A DNA stretch of 64,000 nt from contig CBDDFN010000012.1 in assembly GCA_965227065.1 (NCBI GenBank), forward strand, positions 1-64,000, written 5' to 3'. The notes under the pieces were generated by a model. It searched no databases and had not been told where the DNA came from. It saw only the letters and a list, made by a program, of their open reading frames with translations. A program made the position numbers and the translations under genes. The stretch is from CBDDFN01 sp965227065. Lineage in GTDB: Bacteria; Pseudomonadota; Alphaproteobacteria; SPJN01. Of this stretch, positions 26,344 to 35,310 are shown one piece after another (within the stretch, counting starts at the first letter, position 1; each line of letters opens with the position of its first letter).

Positions 26344-27855
26344 GTGCCAAGCGTGCAAGCAAACATTTCACAGCAGGATCAATTCTGGCTTAACCGCGTG
26401 CCAATGCTGATCTTCGGCTATTTCGGGGTTCAGATCGGCTTGCGCTTTGCTCATCAAGGCGCGCTGGGTCTTGATGAGGCCGAAATCCTCATCACCAGTC
26501 AGCAGCTTGCCCTGGGCTATGGCCCCCAGCCACCGCTTTACAGCTGGCTGCAAGCCCCGCTCGTCTGGCTGTTCGGCCCCAATGCGGTGAGCCTAGCGCT
26601 GCTCAAAAACGCGCTTCTGATCACAACCTACACCAGCCTGTTTTTGCTCGGTGCGCGGCTTGGCCGAACCGTTTTTGCGCCTGCGCTGGCAGCCCTTGGC
26701 CTTTTGATTCTCCCGCAAATCTCATGGGAATCGCAAAGAGAGCTCACCCATTCTGTCGTCGGCGTCACGTTTTCAGCCCTGACATTGCTGCACTTTTTCC
26801 GCACCATTGACCAGCCGAGCCTGCGCCGCTTGATCGGCCTGGGGGCGCTCGCGGGCCTCACGCTGCTTGGCAAATATAACACCGCTTTGTTTCTCGGCGC
26901 GCTGCTCATCACCGCATTGAGCACACCGCAAACCAGCGCCCTTGTGCGCCAGCCCCGCTTTTTGATTGTGCCGGCGGTGGCATTGCTGGTGACCCTGCCC
27001 CACGGGCTGTGGATGCTCGCCAATGCCGATGCGCTGTTTCAAAGCAGCCACAAATTCGGCCTTGAAGCGCAAAGCGGCTTTGTGATGACCCGGCTTACCG
27101 GCCTTGCCTCCCTGCTCAATGCCACTGTGCAATTTTCGGCGCTGGCCCTGCTTTTGTTCGGGGCTTTGCTGATCAGGCCCAAACCCAAATCAGATCGCGA
27201 TACGCCCGCACCCATGACGGGGTTCATGATCCGGCTTGTAATCACCGGATTGGCGCTCGTCGCCATCAGTGTCTTGGCGAGCGGCTCAACATCGGTCAAA
27301 GACCGGTGGATGCAGCCGGTCTTGTTTATGGCCCCGCTGGCCTTTGCCTTGTGGATTGAGACGCGGCTGAAGGCAGATCGAATGAAGCTGATCGTGCGGG
27401 TAGCCATGGGGCTGATGCTGCTTTTAGCGGTTGCTATGCAGCTTAATTTCCGCTGGGGCGGCTGGAACAAAGCTTCGCATTTTTCTGCACCCTATCCGCA
27501 AATTGCCTTTGCGATGAAAGTGGATGAGTTGAACCCCGGCACGATCATCGCCGACAAAACCTGGACGGCGGGCAATATGAAACGCGCGTTCCCCGACGCC
27601 CAGGTGATTACTCCACAAACCGCCACCTTGCCCATCAAGGTTGAAGAGCCTGTGTCGATCATGTGGTCATCGCACAAGCCCGCGCCACCGCCTGCGGACC
27701 TCGCCGCGCTTTATCAAAAACTCACCGGAAACCCGGTATCGCTCAAACCCGTGCGCGTCTATTCGGTTCCCTATCCGGTGGGCAAGAAGCGCAAGGTCTT
27801 GTCGATCGCCGCCTATGGCTGGCGCGAAAACCAGACCCCGCCGCAGCGCTACTGA
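26344..27855 (+). CDS. GT39/ArnT-like membrane glycosyltransferase
   Basis: A 503-residue integral membrane protein with about ten to eleven hydrophobic helices. The first periplasmic loop holds the acidic residues expected to be catalytic in GT-C transferases of the ArnT/PMT type (LGLDEAEIL, then QPPLYSWLQ). A soluble C-terminal part of about 120 residues follows. Such enzymes move a sugar from a polyprenyl carrier to lipid A or protein. It starts with GTG at 26344 behind GAGGGTAA. No polyprenyl-sugar synthesis gene is adjacent. Confidence 0.83.
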   Translation: MPSVQANISQQDQFWLNRVPMLIFGYFGVQIGLRFAHQGALGLDEAEILITSQQLALGYGPQPPLYSWLQAPLVWLFGPNAVSLALLKNALLITTYTSLFLLGARLGRTVFAPALAALGLLILPQISWESQRELTHSVVGVTFSALTLLHFFRTIDQPSLRRLIGLGALAGLTLLGKYNTALFLGALLITALSTPQTSALVRQPRFLIVPAVALLVTLPHGLWMLANADALFQSSHKFGLEAQSGFVMTRLTGLASLLNATVQFSALALLLFGALLIRPKPKSDRDTPAPMTGFMIRLVITGLALVAISVLASGSTSVKDRWMQPVLFMAPLAFALWIETRLKADRMKLIVRVAMGLMLLLAVAMQLNFRWGGWNKASHFSAPYPQIAFAMKVDELNPGTIIADKTWTAGNMKRAFPDAQVITPQTATLPIKVEEPVSIMWSSHKPAPPPADLAALYQKLTGNPVSLKPVRVYSVPYPVGKKRKVLSIAAYGWRENQTPPQRY

Positions 27856-27861
27856 CCAGTC

Positions 27862-28626
27862 CTACACCCTGCGCCACGGCACCAGCGGATCGCGCCGCGC
27901 CTCAATATGAAACGCCTGCGCCAAAAGCTCATCGCTTAGCACCTCCCCCGGTGCGCCATGACCGGCCAGCCGCCCCTCATGCAAAACAAGAATTTCAGAG
28001 CAAAAACGCGCCGCCAGCGTCAGATCATGCAGCACCACCAGCACCAGATGGCCCGCCCGGGCCAGGCCGGCCAGAAGCTCCATGACATGCAATTGATGGT
28101 AGGGATCAAGGGCGGCGACGGGCTCATCGGCCAGCAGGATCGGCGCATCGGCCGCCAGCGCCCGCGCCAGCATCACCCGCGCGCGTTCCCCGCCCGACAG
28201 GGTTGAGACCGTCCGTCCCGCCAGCGCCAGGGTCTCGGTCTTTTCCATGGCACGGTGGATATCGTGCTCGTCCTCGGCGCTCATCCGGCGCAGGCCTGTC
28301 AGATGGGGCAACCGCCCTAGCGCCACCAAATGGCGCACTTCAAGCGGCCAGTGCGCCTCATGGCCTTGCGGCAAATAGGCAATTCGGCGGGCCCGCAAGC
28401 GCGGCGGCACGGAGCTGAGCGGGGCGCCATCAAGTGTCACCTGACCGGCGCGGGGGTCAATCAGCCCCGCGAGTGTCCGCACAAGCGTTGACTTGCCCGC
28501 GCCATTGGCGCCGACAAGTCCGATCAGACGGCCGCATTCAAGATCAATGCTGACCGATTTGAGGATATCCGCCCCCCCAAGGCTGACCGACACGGCATCG
28601 GCACAAAGCGAGGGCGGGATGGCCAT
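27862..28626 (-). CDS. btuD: vitamin B12 / iron-siderophore-type ABC transporter ATP-binding protein
   Basis: A 254-residue ABC ATPase: Walker A GANGAGKST (about residues 39-47), Q-loop YLPQGHE, signature LSGGERARVML, Walker B ILLADEP and the switch histidine in VVLHDLTL. The FecE/BtuD subfamily energises uptake of B12, haem or siderophores. The context, with a riboswitch-controlled BtuB-like receptor overlapping by one base, points to B12. It is convergent with the glycosyltransferase gene, six bases apart. Confidence 0.9.
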   Translation of the reverse strand: MAIPPSLCADAVSVSLGGADILKSVSIDLECGRLIGLVGANGAGKSTLVRTLAGLIDPRAGQVTLDGAPLSSVPPRLRARRIAYLPQGHEAHWPLEVRHLVALGRLPHLTGLRRMSAEDEHDIHRAMEKTETLALAGRTVSTLSGGERARVMLARALAADAPILLADEPVAALDPYHQLHVMELLAGLARAGHLVLVVLHDLTLAARFCSEILVLHEGRLAGHGAPGEVLSDELLAQAFHIEARRDPLVPWRRV

Positions 28627-30485
28627 CAGTTCTGGCCGGCGCTCAACCGCACACCAAAAAAGGCACTGCGGTCATAGGTCGAGAAGCCGTAATTATACTG
28701 ATAATCGGCATCAAGCAGATTGATCACCCGGCCATATAGCTCAACCCCGTCCCAGACCTTGTATTGGCCCAGCAGATCAAAGCTGACCGAATTTTGCGTC
28801 TTGCCGAAACTTGTCTCGACCGTGCGGTTTTCGCTGCGATAGCGCGCACGCAAGGTCGCCGAGGCCCCGTCAACAGGCAGAACAGCGATCGATGTCGATC
28901 CGATATGGCGGGGTTTGCCGATGCTCACATTGTCGTCCAGGTCATCACTTTGCAGGAACGTATAGGCTTGCGTCAGTTCGAGCCAGTCACACGGGGCGAT
29001 GCTGGCGGTGACTTCCACGCCGCGATTGAGTGTTTCACCGCGCTGAATATAGCGGAAGGTCGCCGAGCTGTAATCGATCTCATTGTCGATGCGCGTCCAG
29101 AAGAATGTGGCCGACAGCACCGCGTCCAGCGCAGCGACCGTGGCGTCAAAGCCGACATCAAAGCCACGCGATTCTTCGGCTTCAAGATCGGGATTGCCCG
29201 AGAAAGGATCAAACAGCTGGTAAAGGCTCGGCGCCTTGGCACCGGTTCCGTAGGACGCGCGCAACTTGACGTCGGCACCGCGCACCGGCTCGACCACATA
29301 AGCGCCGGTGAAACGGTAGGTGACAAAGGTGCCGAAGCGGGAATTGTCATCCCCGCGCACGGCACCGGTGAGGGTGACATCATCAAAGGGCGTCAATGCC
29401 ACTTCACCAAAGCCCGACCAGGTGTGGTTGCCCACCGCCACGACCGTTCCGAACGCATCGGTTTCAGAACGTTCGATTTCAGCTGCTGCGCCGGCCACGA
29501 CAGAGACCATGTCCGACAGATCATAAGCGGCGTGCAGGTCATAATTTTCCCGCTCGCCCTCATAATCGGCGACACCGCCTGAATAGCTGAAATTGCGGTC
29601 GGTCATATATTTGCTGGCCTGACCTTTAAGCCGCAACCGGCCATCGAGATTGGAATGGGTCAGCCGCCCGCCGATCAGATAGGATTCGCGATAGACCTCT
29701 TCAAAGAAGGTTGAATCCATGCCGGTGCCATCCAGATCAGCCTCGCTAATCGACCCATAACCGACCACCTCAGCCCGTGTCTTTTGGCTCAGATCAACGC
29801 CGAGATTTCCTGAAAACCCGACGGTGTAATAGGGATCATCCTCGCCCGCGGGACCCAGATCGGGATCAGCCACTGAAGGACCACTGGCGCGCGCGCCATT
29901 GACCGATACGCGCAAATCGACCGGCCCGCCTTTTGAGGCGGCCGATGCCCCGCCTGAGAACCAGCCAAACGAACCGCCTTCGGCTTCCATGCCAAGCCGC
30001 AAGCCGTCGGTTTGCTTGCGCGCGGTGTGAATATTGATCACCCCGCCAATCGCGTCGGAGCCGTATAGCGAGCTTTGATTGCCGCGCAGAATTTCAACCT
30101 TGCCGATGTCGAAGCTCGACAGATGCGCGCTTTCAAATTCCGATGCAATGAGAGAGGGATCACCCACCTCAAAGCCGTCAATCAGCCACAGCACCTGACC
30201 ATTTTCAGACCCCCGGATCTGCACCGAGGTCTGGCCGCCCGGCCGTTCGGAGTTCACGAACAAACCGGCGGTGTCCAAAAACACGTCTTTGAGAAAGTCG
30301 ATCTGGTTGCGGCGCAGATCAGATGCATCATAGACCGAATAGGCCGAGCCGACCTTGTTGGCTTCAAGCCCGATGCGGCTTGCGCTCACAACAATGCGCT
30401 CACCCTTGGGTGGTTCTGACGCGTGCGCAGATGCGCCGAGCAACAATGCCGTCGCGCTGACGGCGGATAATAAAATGCGGGACAT
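28626..30485 (-). CDS. btuB: TonB-dependent vitamin B12 receptor
   Basis: An outer membrane importer of 619 residues from the ATG at 30485 (MSRILLSAVSATALLLGASAHA signal peptide), preceded by GGATGGAGAC. The N-terminus has a TonB-box-like ERIVVSASR, the plug motifs TSVQIRGSENGQVLWLIDG, VEILRGNQSSLYGSDAIGGVINI, and a barrel ending with FGVRLSAGQN. Its size matches BtuB. The cobalamin riboswitch in its 5' leader is the strongest functional evidence. The in-frame extension up to 30683 runs into the riboswitch and is not coding. Confidence 0.93.
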   Translation of the reverse strand: MSRILLSAVSATALLLGASAHASEPPKGERIVVSASRIGLEANKVGSAYSVYDASDLRRNQIDFLKDVFLDTAGLFVNSERPGGQTSVQIRGSENGQVLWLIDGFEVGDPSLIASEFESAHLSSFDIGKVEILRGNQSSLYGSDAIGGVINIHTARKQTDGLRLGMEAEGGSFGWFSGGASAASKGGPVDLRVSVNGARASGPSVADPDLGPAGEDDPYYTVGFSGNLGVDLSQKTRAEVVGYGSISEADLDGTGMDSTFFEEVYRESYLIGGRLTHSNLDGRLRLKGQASKYMTDRNFSYSGGVADYEGERENYDLHAAYDLSDMVSVVAGAAAEIERSETDAFGTVVAVGNHTWSGFGEVALTPFDDVTLTGAVRGDDNSRFGTFVTYRFTGAYVVEPVRGADVKLRASYGTGAKAPSLYQLFDPFSGNPDLEAEESRGFDVGFDATVAALDAVLSATFFWTRIDNEIDYSSATFRYIQRGETLNRGVEVTASIAPCDWLELTQAYTFLQSDDLDDNVSIGKPRHIGSTSIAVLPVDGASATLRARYRSENRTVETSFGKTQNSVSFDLLGQYKVWDGVELYGRVINLLDADYQYNYGFSTYDRSAFFGVRLSAGQN

Positions 30486-30645
30486 AGTGTGTCTCCATCC
30501 CATGCGCCTCTGATGAGGCGTCCCCAAGCCAAGGAAAGAGGGTGAAGACGCGGGTTCACGCGGTTTCGGAAAGCCCCCTTCCCGTTCGCGTCGCCCCAAC
30601 GGAGATCCGCGCCCCTGACAAATCCCGGTCAGATGGCGGACGACA

Positions 30646-30808
30646 GGACGGTCAGGTCTCCTGGCTTCCGGGTCGATGCGCACCCCCGCCTTCCCAACCC
30701 TTGCGGATCAGTGGCGTTTTTGGGGGTGAACTCTCCGGTTACAGTTGCGAGCTCAGCTGCCGAATTAAACGGCATTCCCTCGGTGCCCCGAAATGCGGGG
30801 AACCGTCC
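30646..30808 (-). promoter_or_regulatory. cobalamin (AdoCbl) riboswitch upstream of btuB
   Basis: Reading the minus strand 5' to 3', GGACGGT (30808-30802) pairs perfectly with ACCGTCC (30652-30646) as P1. Between them lie the conserved GAGGGAATGCCG, CGCAACTGTAA, the B12 box GCCACTG (30715-30709), GGGAAGGCG and the 3' GAAGCCAGGAGACCTG. These are the hallmark elements of the class I cobalamin riboswitch. The rest of the 371-base gap 30486-30856 is leader, including a 6-bp hairpin (30505-30520) just before the btuB ribosome-binding site that could help in translational control. Binding of cobalamin should reduce btuB-btuD expression. Confidence 0.95.
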
Positions 30809-30856
30809 GAAGCGGGACGCTACTCTATCGTTGTGATGGTTCGCAAGTGCGGCGCG

Positions 30857-31882
30857 CTACCACAGCCGCTTGGCGCGCAGGATCAAAAGCAGGAAGAACG
30901 GCACGCCGAGAAAGGCGGTGATAACACCCAATTTGAGCTCATTGGTGGCCGGGATCAGCCGCACCAGCACATCGGCAAAGCTGAGCAGTGCGCCGCCTGC
31001 CAGGGCTGAAGGGATGATCAGGCGGGAGGGCTGATAACCCACCAGCCCGCGCATGACATGCGGCACGATCAGGCCGACAAAGCCGATCGCGCCCGCCACC
31101 GCCACCGCCGCGCCGACACCCAGCGCCACGCCGATCATCAGGCGCAGCCGCACGCGGTTTAAACGGAACCCCAGGCTGGTCGCAGCGTCTTCCCCCAGGC
31201 TTAAAGCATCAAGCGCGCGGGCATCCCACAAGATCAAAGCAAACCCCAACGCCATCAAAGGCGCGGCCAGCACCACGTGATCCATCGTCCGGTCTTGCAG
31301 CGAGCCGAGCATCCAGAACGTGATCTCAAGCGCGGCAAAGGGATTGGGCGACAGGTTCAGCGCCAGCGAGATCGCCGCCCCGCACAAAGTTGAAATGGCA
31401 ATGCCCGCCAATATCAGCGTCAGCGCGCTTTCAGCCCCGCGTGCCAGTGTGATGACCAGCATAAGCGCCACAACCGCCCCGGCAATGGCCAGCAAAGGCA
31501 AGGCAAGCGGATGAATGCTCCACAACCCAAAATAAAGGGCAATCGCCGCGCCAAGCGCAGCCGCATTGGATGCGCCCAGCACCGAAGGCTCGGCCAGAGG
31601 ATTGCGCAAATAGCCTTGCAGCGCCGCACCCGAAGCCGCCAGCATCGCACCCACCAAAAAGCCGGTCAGCGCGCGCGGCAGGCGTATATCATGCACCACC
31701 GCATCGACAACCGGGCCTGCCCCCACCGTCAGGCTCTGCCAGATGGTGGCGAAGTCATAGCCCGCCGGTCCCGTCAGCAGGCTGGCCGCCAATCCCGCTA
31801 GTGCCAGTCCAATCAGACCGGCATAAACCAGTGCCGGTGAAACGGTGCGCATTTGAGACGGGACGTGGGCCGCATCGACCAT
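30857..31882 (-). CDS. btuC: FecCD-family ABC permease, probable B12 permease
   Basis: A 341-residue polytopic inner membrane protein with about ten helices. FecCD-family features are RLPRALTGFLVGAMLAASGAALQG, NPLAEPSVLGAS, the ALSLGEDAATSLG coupling helix, and GFVGLIVPHVMR. It should form the BtuC2D2 importer with btuD, receiving B12 from btuF. It lies upstream of the riboswitch and is divergent from btuF across only 41 bases, so its own transcription is probably not under the riboswitch. Confidence 0.9.
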   Translation of the reverse strand: MVDAAHVPSQMRTVSPALVYAGLIGLALAGLAASLLTGPAGYDFATIWQSLTVGAGPVVDAVVHDIRLPRALTGFLVGAMLAASGAALQGYLRNPLAEPSVLGASNAAALGAAIALYFGLWSIHPLALPLLAIAGAVVALMLVITLARGAESALTLILAGIAISTLCGAAISLALNLSPNPFAALEITFWMLGSLQDRTMDHVVLAAPLMALGFALILWDARALDALSLGEDAATSLGFRLNRVRLRLMIGVALGVGAAVAVAGAIGFVGLIVPHVMRGLVGYQPSRLIIPSALAGGALLSFADVLVRLIPATNELKLGVITAFLGVPFFLLLILRAKRLW

Positions 31883-31923
31883 GATTGCTTGTCTGCCTTT
31901 TGTGAAACCGCTAAGCGGAGTGC

Positions 31924-32751
31924 ATGAACAGTCTCGTTAAACTGGTTTTGCTGGCCGGGGCAAGCCTTGGTCTGTACAGCAATGCGCTGGCTGGACCGCG
32001 TGTTGCCTCGCTCAATCTGTGCGCCGATCAGTATATTCTGGCCCTGGCCCAGCCAGAGCAGATCCTCAGCCTGTCGCCTGATGCCCATGATCTGGTGCTG
32101 AGCCATGCGGCCCTTAAGGCGCGCCATTTTCCCATTACCAACGGCTCAGCCGAAGCGATCGCGGCGTACGGTCCTGACATTGTGTTTGCCAATCCATACG
32201 GCCGGGATGGCACCAAAAGCCTGTTGCAGGGGCTGGGCATCACCGTCATTGAACTTGAAGTGGCCCAAGATTTCGAGGCGATCAAACGCCAGACCCGGAT
32301 TGTTGCCCGGGCGCTTGAGCAGACCGCCCGCGGCGAAGCGCTGATTGCGGATATGAGCCGCAGGCTAAGCCTAAGCCGCGCCAGCACACCCCGGCCCGTG
32401 GCGGTCAACCTGCAGCGGCGCGGCTTCATTGCCGGTGCGGGAACCTTGATTGATGCTGCAATGACCGCAGCGGGCTTTGATAATCTCGCACGGCAAATTT
32501 CAGGGGATGCTGTGCGTCAGGTCTCGCTGGAAGAGCTTTTGATCCACAAGCCCGATTTTATCGTGCTCAATCAAACGCTGACCAAGGCCGAAGACTGGGG
32601 CACCATTTTGCTTGAGCATCCTGCCCTCACCGCGCTTTACCCCCCTTCCAAACGTCTGGTGCTCGAAAGCCACTACACAGTGTGCGGCGGGCCCGCTTTC
32701 CCCGATGCGGTGGACCGGTTGCGCAGTCAATTGAACGCGCAGCGCGATTAA
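31924..32751 (+). CDS. btuF: periplasmic vitamin B12-binding protein
   Basis: A 275-residue exported substrate-binding protein of the helical-backbone type. A signal peptide (MNSLVKLVLLAGASLGLYSNALA) is followed by RVASLNLCADQYILALA, GSAEAIAAYGPDIVFAN, and a C-terminal VCGGPAFPDAVDRL. BtuF/FepB-type proteins hand ligand to a FecCD permease. Family alone cannot separate B12 from haem, but the neighbouring riboswitch and btuB support B12. It is the only gene of the locus on the plus strand. Confidence 0.87.
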   Translation: MNSLVKLVLLAGASLGLYSNALAGPRVASLNLCADQYILALAQPEQILSLSPDAHDLVLSHAALKARHFPITNGSAEAIAAYGPDIVFANPYGRDGTKSLLQGLGITVIELEVAQDFEAIKRQTRIVARALEQTARGEALIADMSRRLSLSRASTPRPVAVNLQRRGFIAGAGTLIDAAMTAAGFDNLARQISGDAVRQVSLEELLIHKPDFIVLNQTLTKAEDWGTILLEHPALTALYPPSKRLVLESHYTVCGGPAFPDAVDRLRSQLNAQRD

Positions 32752-32786
32752 CAGATAAGAAGCCCTGCGCGGCATAATCTTGCGCC

Positions 32787-32945
32787 ATGCATCCCTTGCG
32801 CATGATCACCCTTGTGCTGGCGTCGGCCATTTTATCGGTGTTGACCGCCAATGCCGTTTTGATCGCCTTTCACCCGATGATCGGCGAATTGGAATCACTC
32901 GCGATCGACTTTGAAAGCTGGCTGATCTCGTTCTGGCGCTTCTGA
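32787..32945 (+). CDS. possible small membrane protein, 52 residues
   Basis: ATG at 32787 reads MHPLRMITLVLASAILSVLTANAVLIAF, then a polar half ending ESWLISFWRF before TGA. A single hydrophobic helix with a short amphipathic tail is coherent and no family is recognised. The ribosome-binding site is poor (AAGAAG about 25 bases upstream). It may be a chance frame. Confidence 0.3.
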   Translation: MHPLRMITLVLASAILSVLTANAVLIAFHPMIGELESLAIDFESWLISFWRF

Positions 32946-33198
32946 TTTACCACCATTTTTGTGGAACTTTCGTCCGATCCGGGCGGCGCGGCCGATATTA
33001 AAGCGTACTGCATTTTTGATTTGCCGATGCGCTGCCAGACCTCAAACAGCGTTAACCGAAACCTTTCACAATGCCCGGCATTCCCGTTACGGCACGCCAT
33101 TGTCTGTCGCTATCATGGTTAAGGGCGGTGCGATTCACCCCTTAATCTGATACGCTGTCTGAGGTGGTGGGTTTGCGCCTGGCAGCGCTTGCCCAAAA

Positions 33199-33316
33199 TG
33201 ACGGCATCTGTTTGGACCCCGCAGCAAAGCTTAGCGGCGGGTTTACCCTGTTTTGTCACTCTGGGCTCAACGCACAGCGATGAAACCAAGGCGTTCCCGG
33301 TTGGGTGATGCCGTCA
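33199..33316 (+). ncRNA. possible structured leader RNA upstream of the DUF1800 gene
   Basis: TGACGGCATC (33199-33208) is perfectly complementary to GATGCCGTCA (33307-33316), closing a 98-base interior just before the AGGAGA ribosome-binding site at about 33339. Inside, CCCGC can pair with GCGGG (33217-33240 region), and AACC with GGTT near the 3' side. This is a riboswitch-like architecture, but it matches no class that I recognise. The rest of the 400-base gap (32946-33198) shows no gene or clear signal. Confidence 0.35.
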
Positions 33317-33346
33317 AAAAAACAAGCAAGTGCGCGTTAGGAGAGT

Positions 33347-35308
33347 GTGGTGAACAAAAATAATCAGGCAAACAGGACCCGCCCCAAGAAGGTCCATAAA
33401 AACAAGCACAATCGTCATGTCCGGTCGCTGAACGGACCGTTTAAAGCCGCGATGATGGCACTGATGCTCGTCATCGCGGCGCTGGCGGGTCCGCTTGAGG
33501 CCGTGGCGGCATCGCCGCACCGGTTCGAGAGTATTGATCAGGCCGATTGGACAAAAAGCGCGGTGCGCCGGGTCTTAAATGTCTTTGCGTTTGGCGGTCA
33601 TGCCCATGAGGCCCAGATTGAAGCCTGGGCGCAGATGAGCCCGGAGGCCGCGATTGCCGAGATGCTGACCTTCGATCCGGTCAACCCGCTGCTGTCCCCG
33701 GCCGAGGATGGCGCGTCCAATCACGCCCATTCGCTGGTGGCGTTGCAGGACTTCTTTTCGGGCAATGACGGCGACAACCCGATCCGCCGTGACCAGCGCG
33801 CGAGCTTCGCCCATGTCAATATTCTGGGCGGGCTGATGTCAGGTTCCTACAAGCGCGCCTGGTGGCAGGCTGTGGCAACCCGCGGGGTCAATCCGGTGTT
33901 GCACAAGATGGCGTTTTACATCACCAACCATCACGCCACCCAGGAGATGGGCAATACCACGCCCTCTCTCATGCGCTATTATTATGATGATGTGCTGCAA
34001 GCGCTGGCCTTTGGTGACAGCTTCACCGCCATCATGATCCGCGCGGGCCAGTCGGCCGCCATGGCACAAGCCTATGGCCATTCCAACAACCGCATGATGG
34101 ATGGTGAGTTTCACGGCAATGATGATTTCGCCCGCGAGTTTCACCAGCTTTTGTTCCGCATCATGGGCGAGACCGAAGACACTGACTATCATGAGAATGT
34201 CACGATCGAGCATACCGCCCGCGTGCTGACCGGCATGGGCATCGACAAGCAGGTCGATTTCCCGGTGACCGGCCGCTGGCCCGACTTTGTGGACCCGATA
34301 GATCACACCGATCACACCGATGGTCTGGGCCGTACGCTCAACAATGCCAGCAGCCATTACCATGACTGTCTTGAGGTGCTGCATGAACAGGTCTGCGGCG
34401 CGGATGCCTTCGACAAGCTTGAGGCGTTGGGCCAGGTGGCCGCCCAGCACCCCGAAAGCCTGCGCAATGTGCCGGCCGAAATTGTCGGCTTCCTGGCCGA
34501 CGATGCGCTGAGCGAAGACAAGATTGATGTTCTGGAAAATGAATGGGTGTCCGCAGGTCAGGACTTGCTCAGCTTCATTCGCGCTTATGCCGCCTCGACC
34601 ATGTTCCACTCCCCAACCCGGCTAAAATACTGGAACAGCTTTGACCGCCGCATGATCGGTCACAATCTCAACACGCTGGATAATGCGGATCACAATGCGC
34701 GCGGCATCAATATGATGGGCTTTGCCGGGGCAGAAGGGGCCGATGTGTTCGATCCCGCCAATCAGGTGTTCGGCGCGCAGACTGGCCGCGAAGTTGCCAC
34801 CAGCCCGCAATTGTTTGCCACCATCTATGAAAATGCGGTGGAAAACGGCTCAGCCTATTTCAATCCGGTGGTCAACCGAACCTGGGCCAACCGGCTGAAA
34901 AAAAGCTGGCACAAGGACTGGCAACGCGAGGTGCCGACCGATCAGGACGGCAATTACAAGGTCAAGCATGTTGCCGAATGGTTGTGGAACCGCTTTGTCG
35001 CTGATGATCTGAAGAACTTCGACGTCATTGCCCGCGCGCAAATCTACGCCCTGCTTGCCACCGGCTATGATCTTGGCCGGGTGATGGAAGACCGCCACAT
35101 GGTCGATGACGCCAATGTGGTGATCACCCGCGCGGATTTGGAAGATCCTAACCTTCCTGTTGCATCCTTGGTGGCAGAACTTGAAGGCGCGGAAGTCGAA
35201 CTGGACGCCACCAATATGGGTCTGCGCGACTTTGCCAACAAACGCATCGGCTATGCCGTCGCCTTCATCAGTGCAACGCCTTATGTCTTTTACAGTGAGG
35301 GCCAATAA
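33347..35308 (+). CDS. exported DUF1800 family protein
   Basis: A 653-residue protein beginning at one of two consecutive GTG codons (33347 or 33350) behind TTAGGAGAG. A basic N-terminus of about 30 residues precedes a hydrophobic segment (AAMMALMLVIAALAGPLEAVAA), so export is likely. The DUF1800 signature is visible: DDFAREFHQLLFRIM, then YHENVTIEHTARVLTGMGI, and ADDLKNFDVIARAQIYALLATGYD. The family role is unknown, but it nearly always sits beside DUF1501, as here (two-base gap). It is somewhat longer than many members. Confidence 0.85.
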   Translation: MVNKNNQANRTRPKKVHKNKHNRHVRSLNGPFKAAMMALMLVIAALAGPLEAVAASPHRFESIDQADWTKSAVRRVLNVFAFGGHAHEAQIEAWAQMSPEAAIAEMLTFDPVNPLLSPAEDGASNHAHSLVALQDFFSGNDGDNPIRRDQRASFAHVNILGGLMSGSYKRAWWQAVATRGVNPVLHKMAFYITNHHATQEMGNTTPSLMRYYYDDVLQALAFGDSFTAIMIRAGQSAAMAQAYGHSNNRMMDGEFHGNDDFAREFHQLLFRIMGETEDTDYHENVTIEHTARVLTGMGIDKQVDFPVTGRWPDFVDPIDHTDHTDGLGRTLNNASSHYHDCLEVLHEQVCGADAFDKLEALGQVAAQHPESLRNVPAEIVGFLADDALSEDKIDVLENEWVSAGQDLLSFIRAYAASTMFHSPTRLKYWNSFDRRMIGHNLNTLDNADHNARGINMMGFAGAEGADVFDPANQVFGAQTGREVATSPQLFATIYENAVENGSAYFNPVVNRTWANRLKKSWHKDWQREVPTDQDGNYKVKHVAEWLWNRFVADDLKNFDVIARAQIYALLATGYDLGRVMEDRHMVDDANVVITRADLEDPNLPVASLVAELEGAEVELDATNMGLRDFANKRIGYAVAFISATPYVFYSEGQ

Positions 35309-35310
35309 TC

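Noticed and set aside
30486..30683. N-terminal extension of the btuB reading frame
   Set aside because: The 66 extra codons run through the riboswitch 3' part and leader hairpin; the ATG at 30485 has a signal peptide and ribosome-binding site.
33199..33316. c-di-GMP (GEMM-type) riboswitch
   Set aside because: Fragments such as ACGCACAG, AAACC and GGGTTTACC recall GEMM, but their order and spacing do not give the conserved core.
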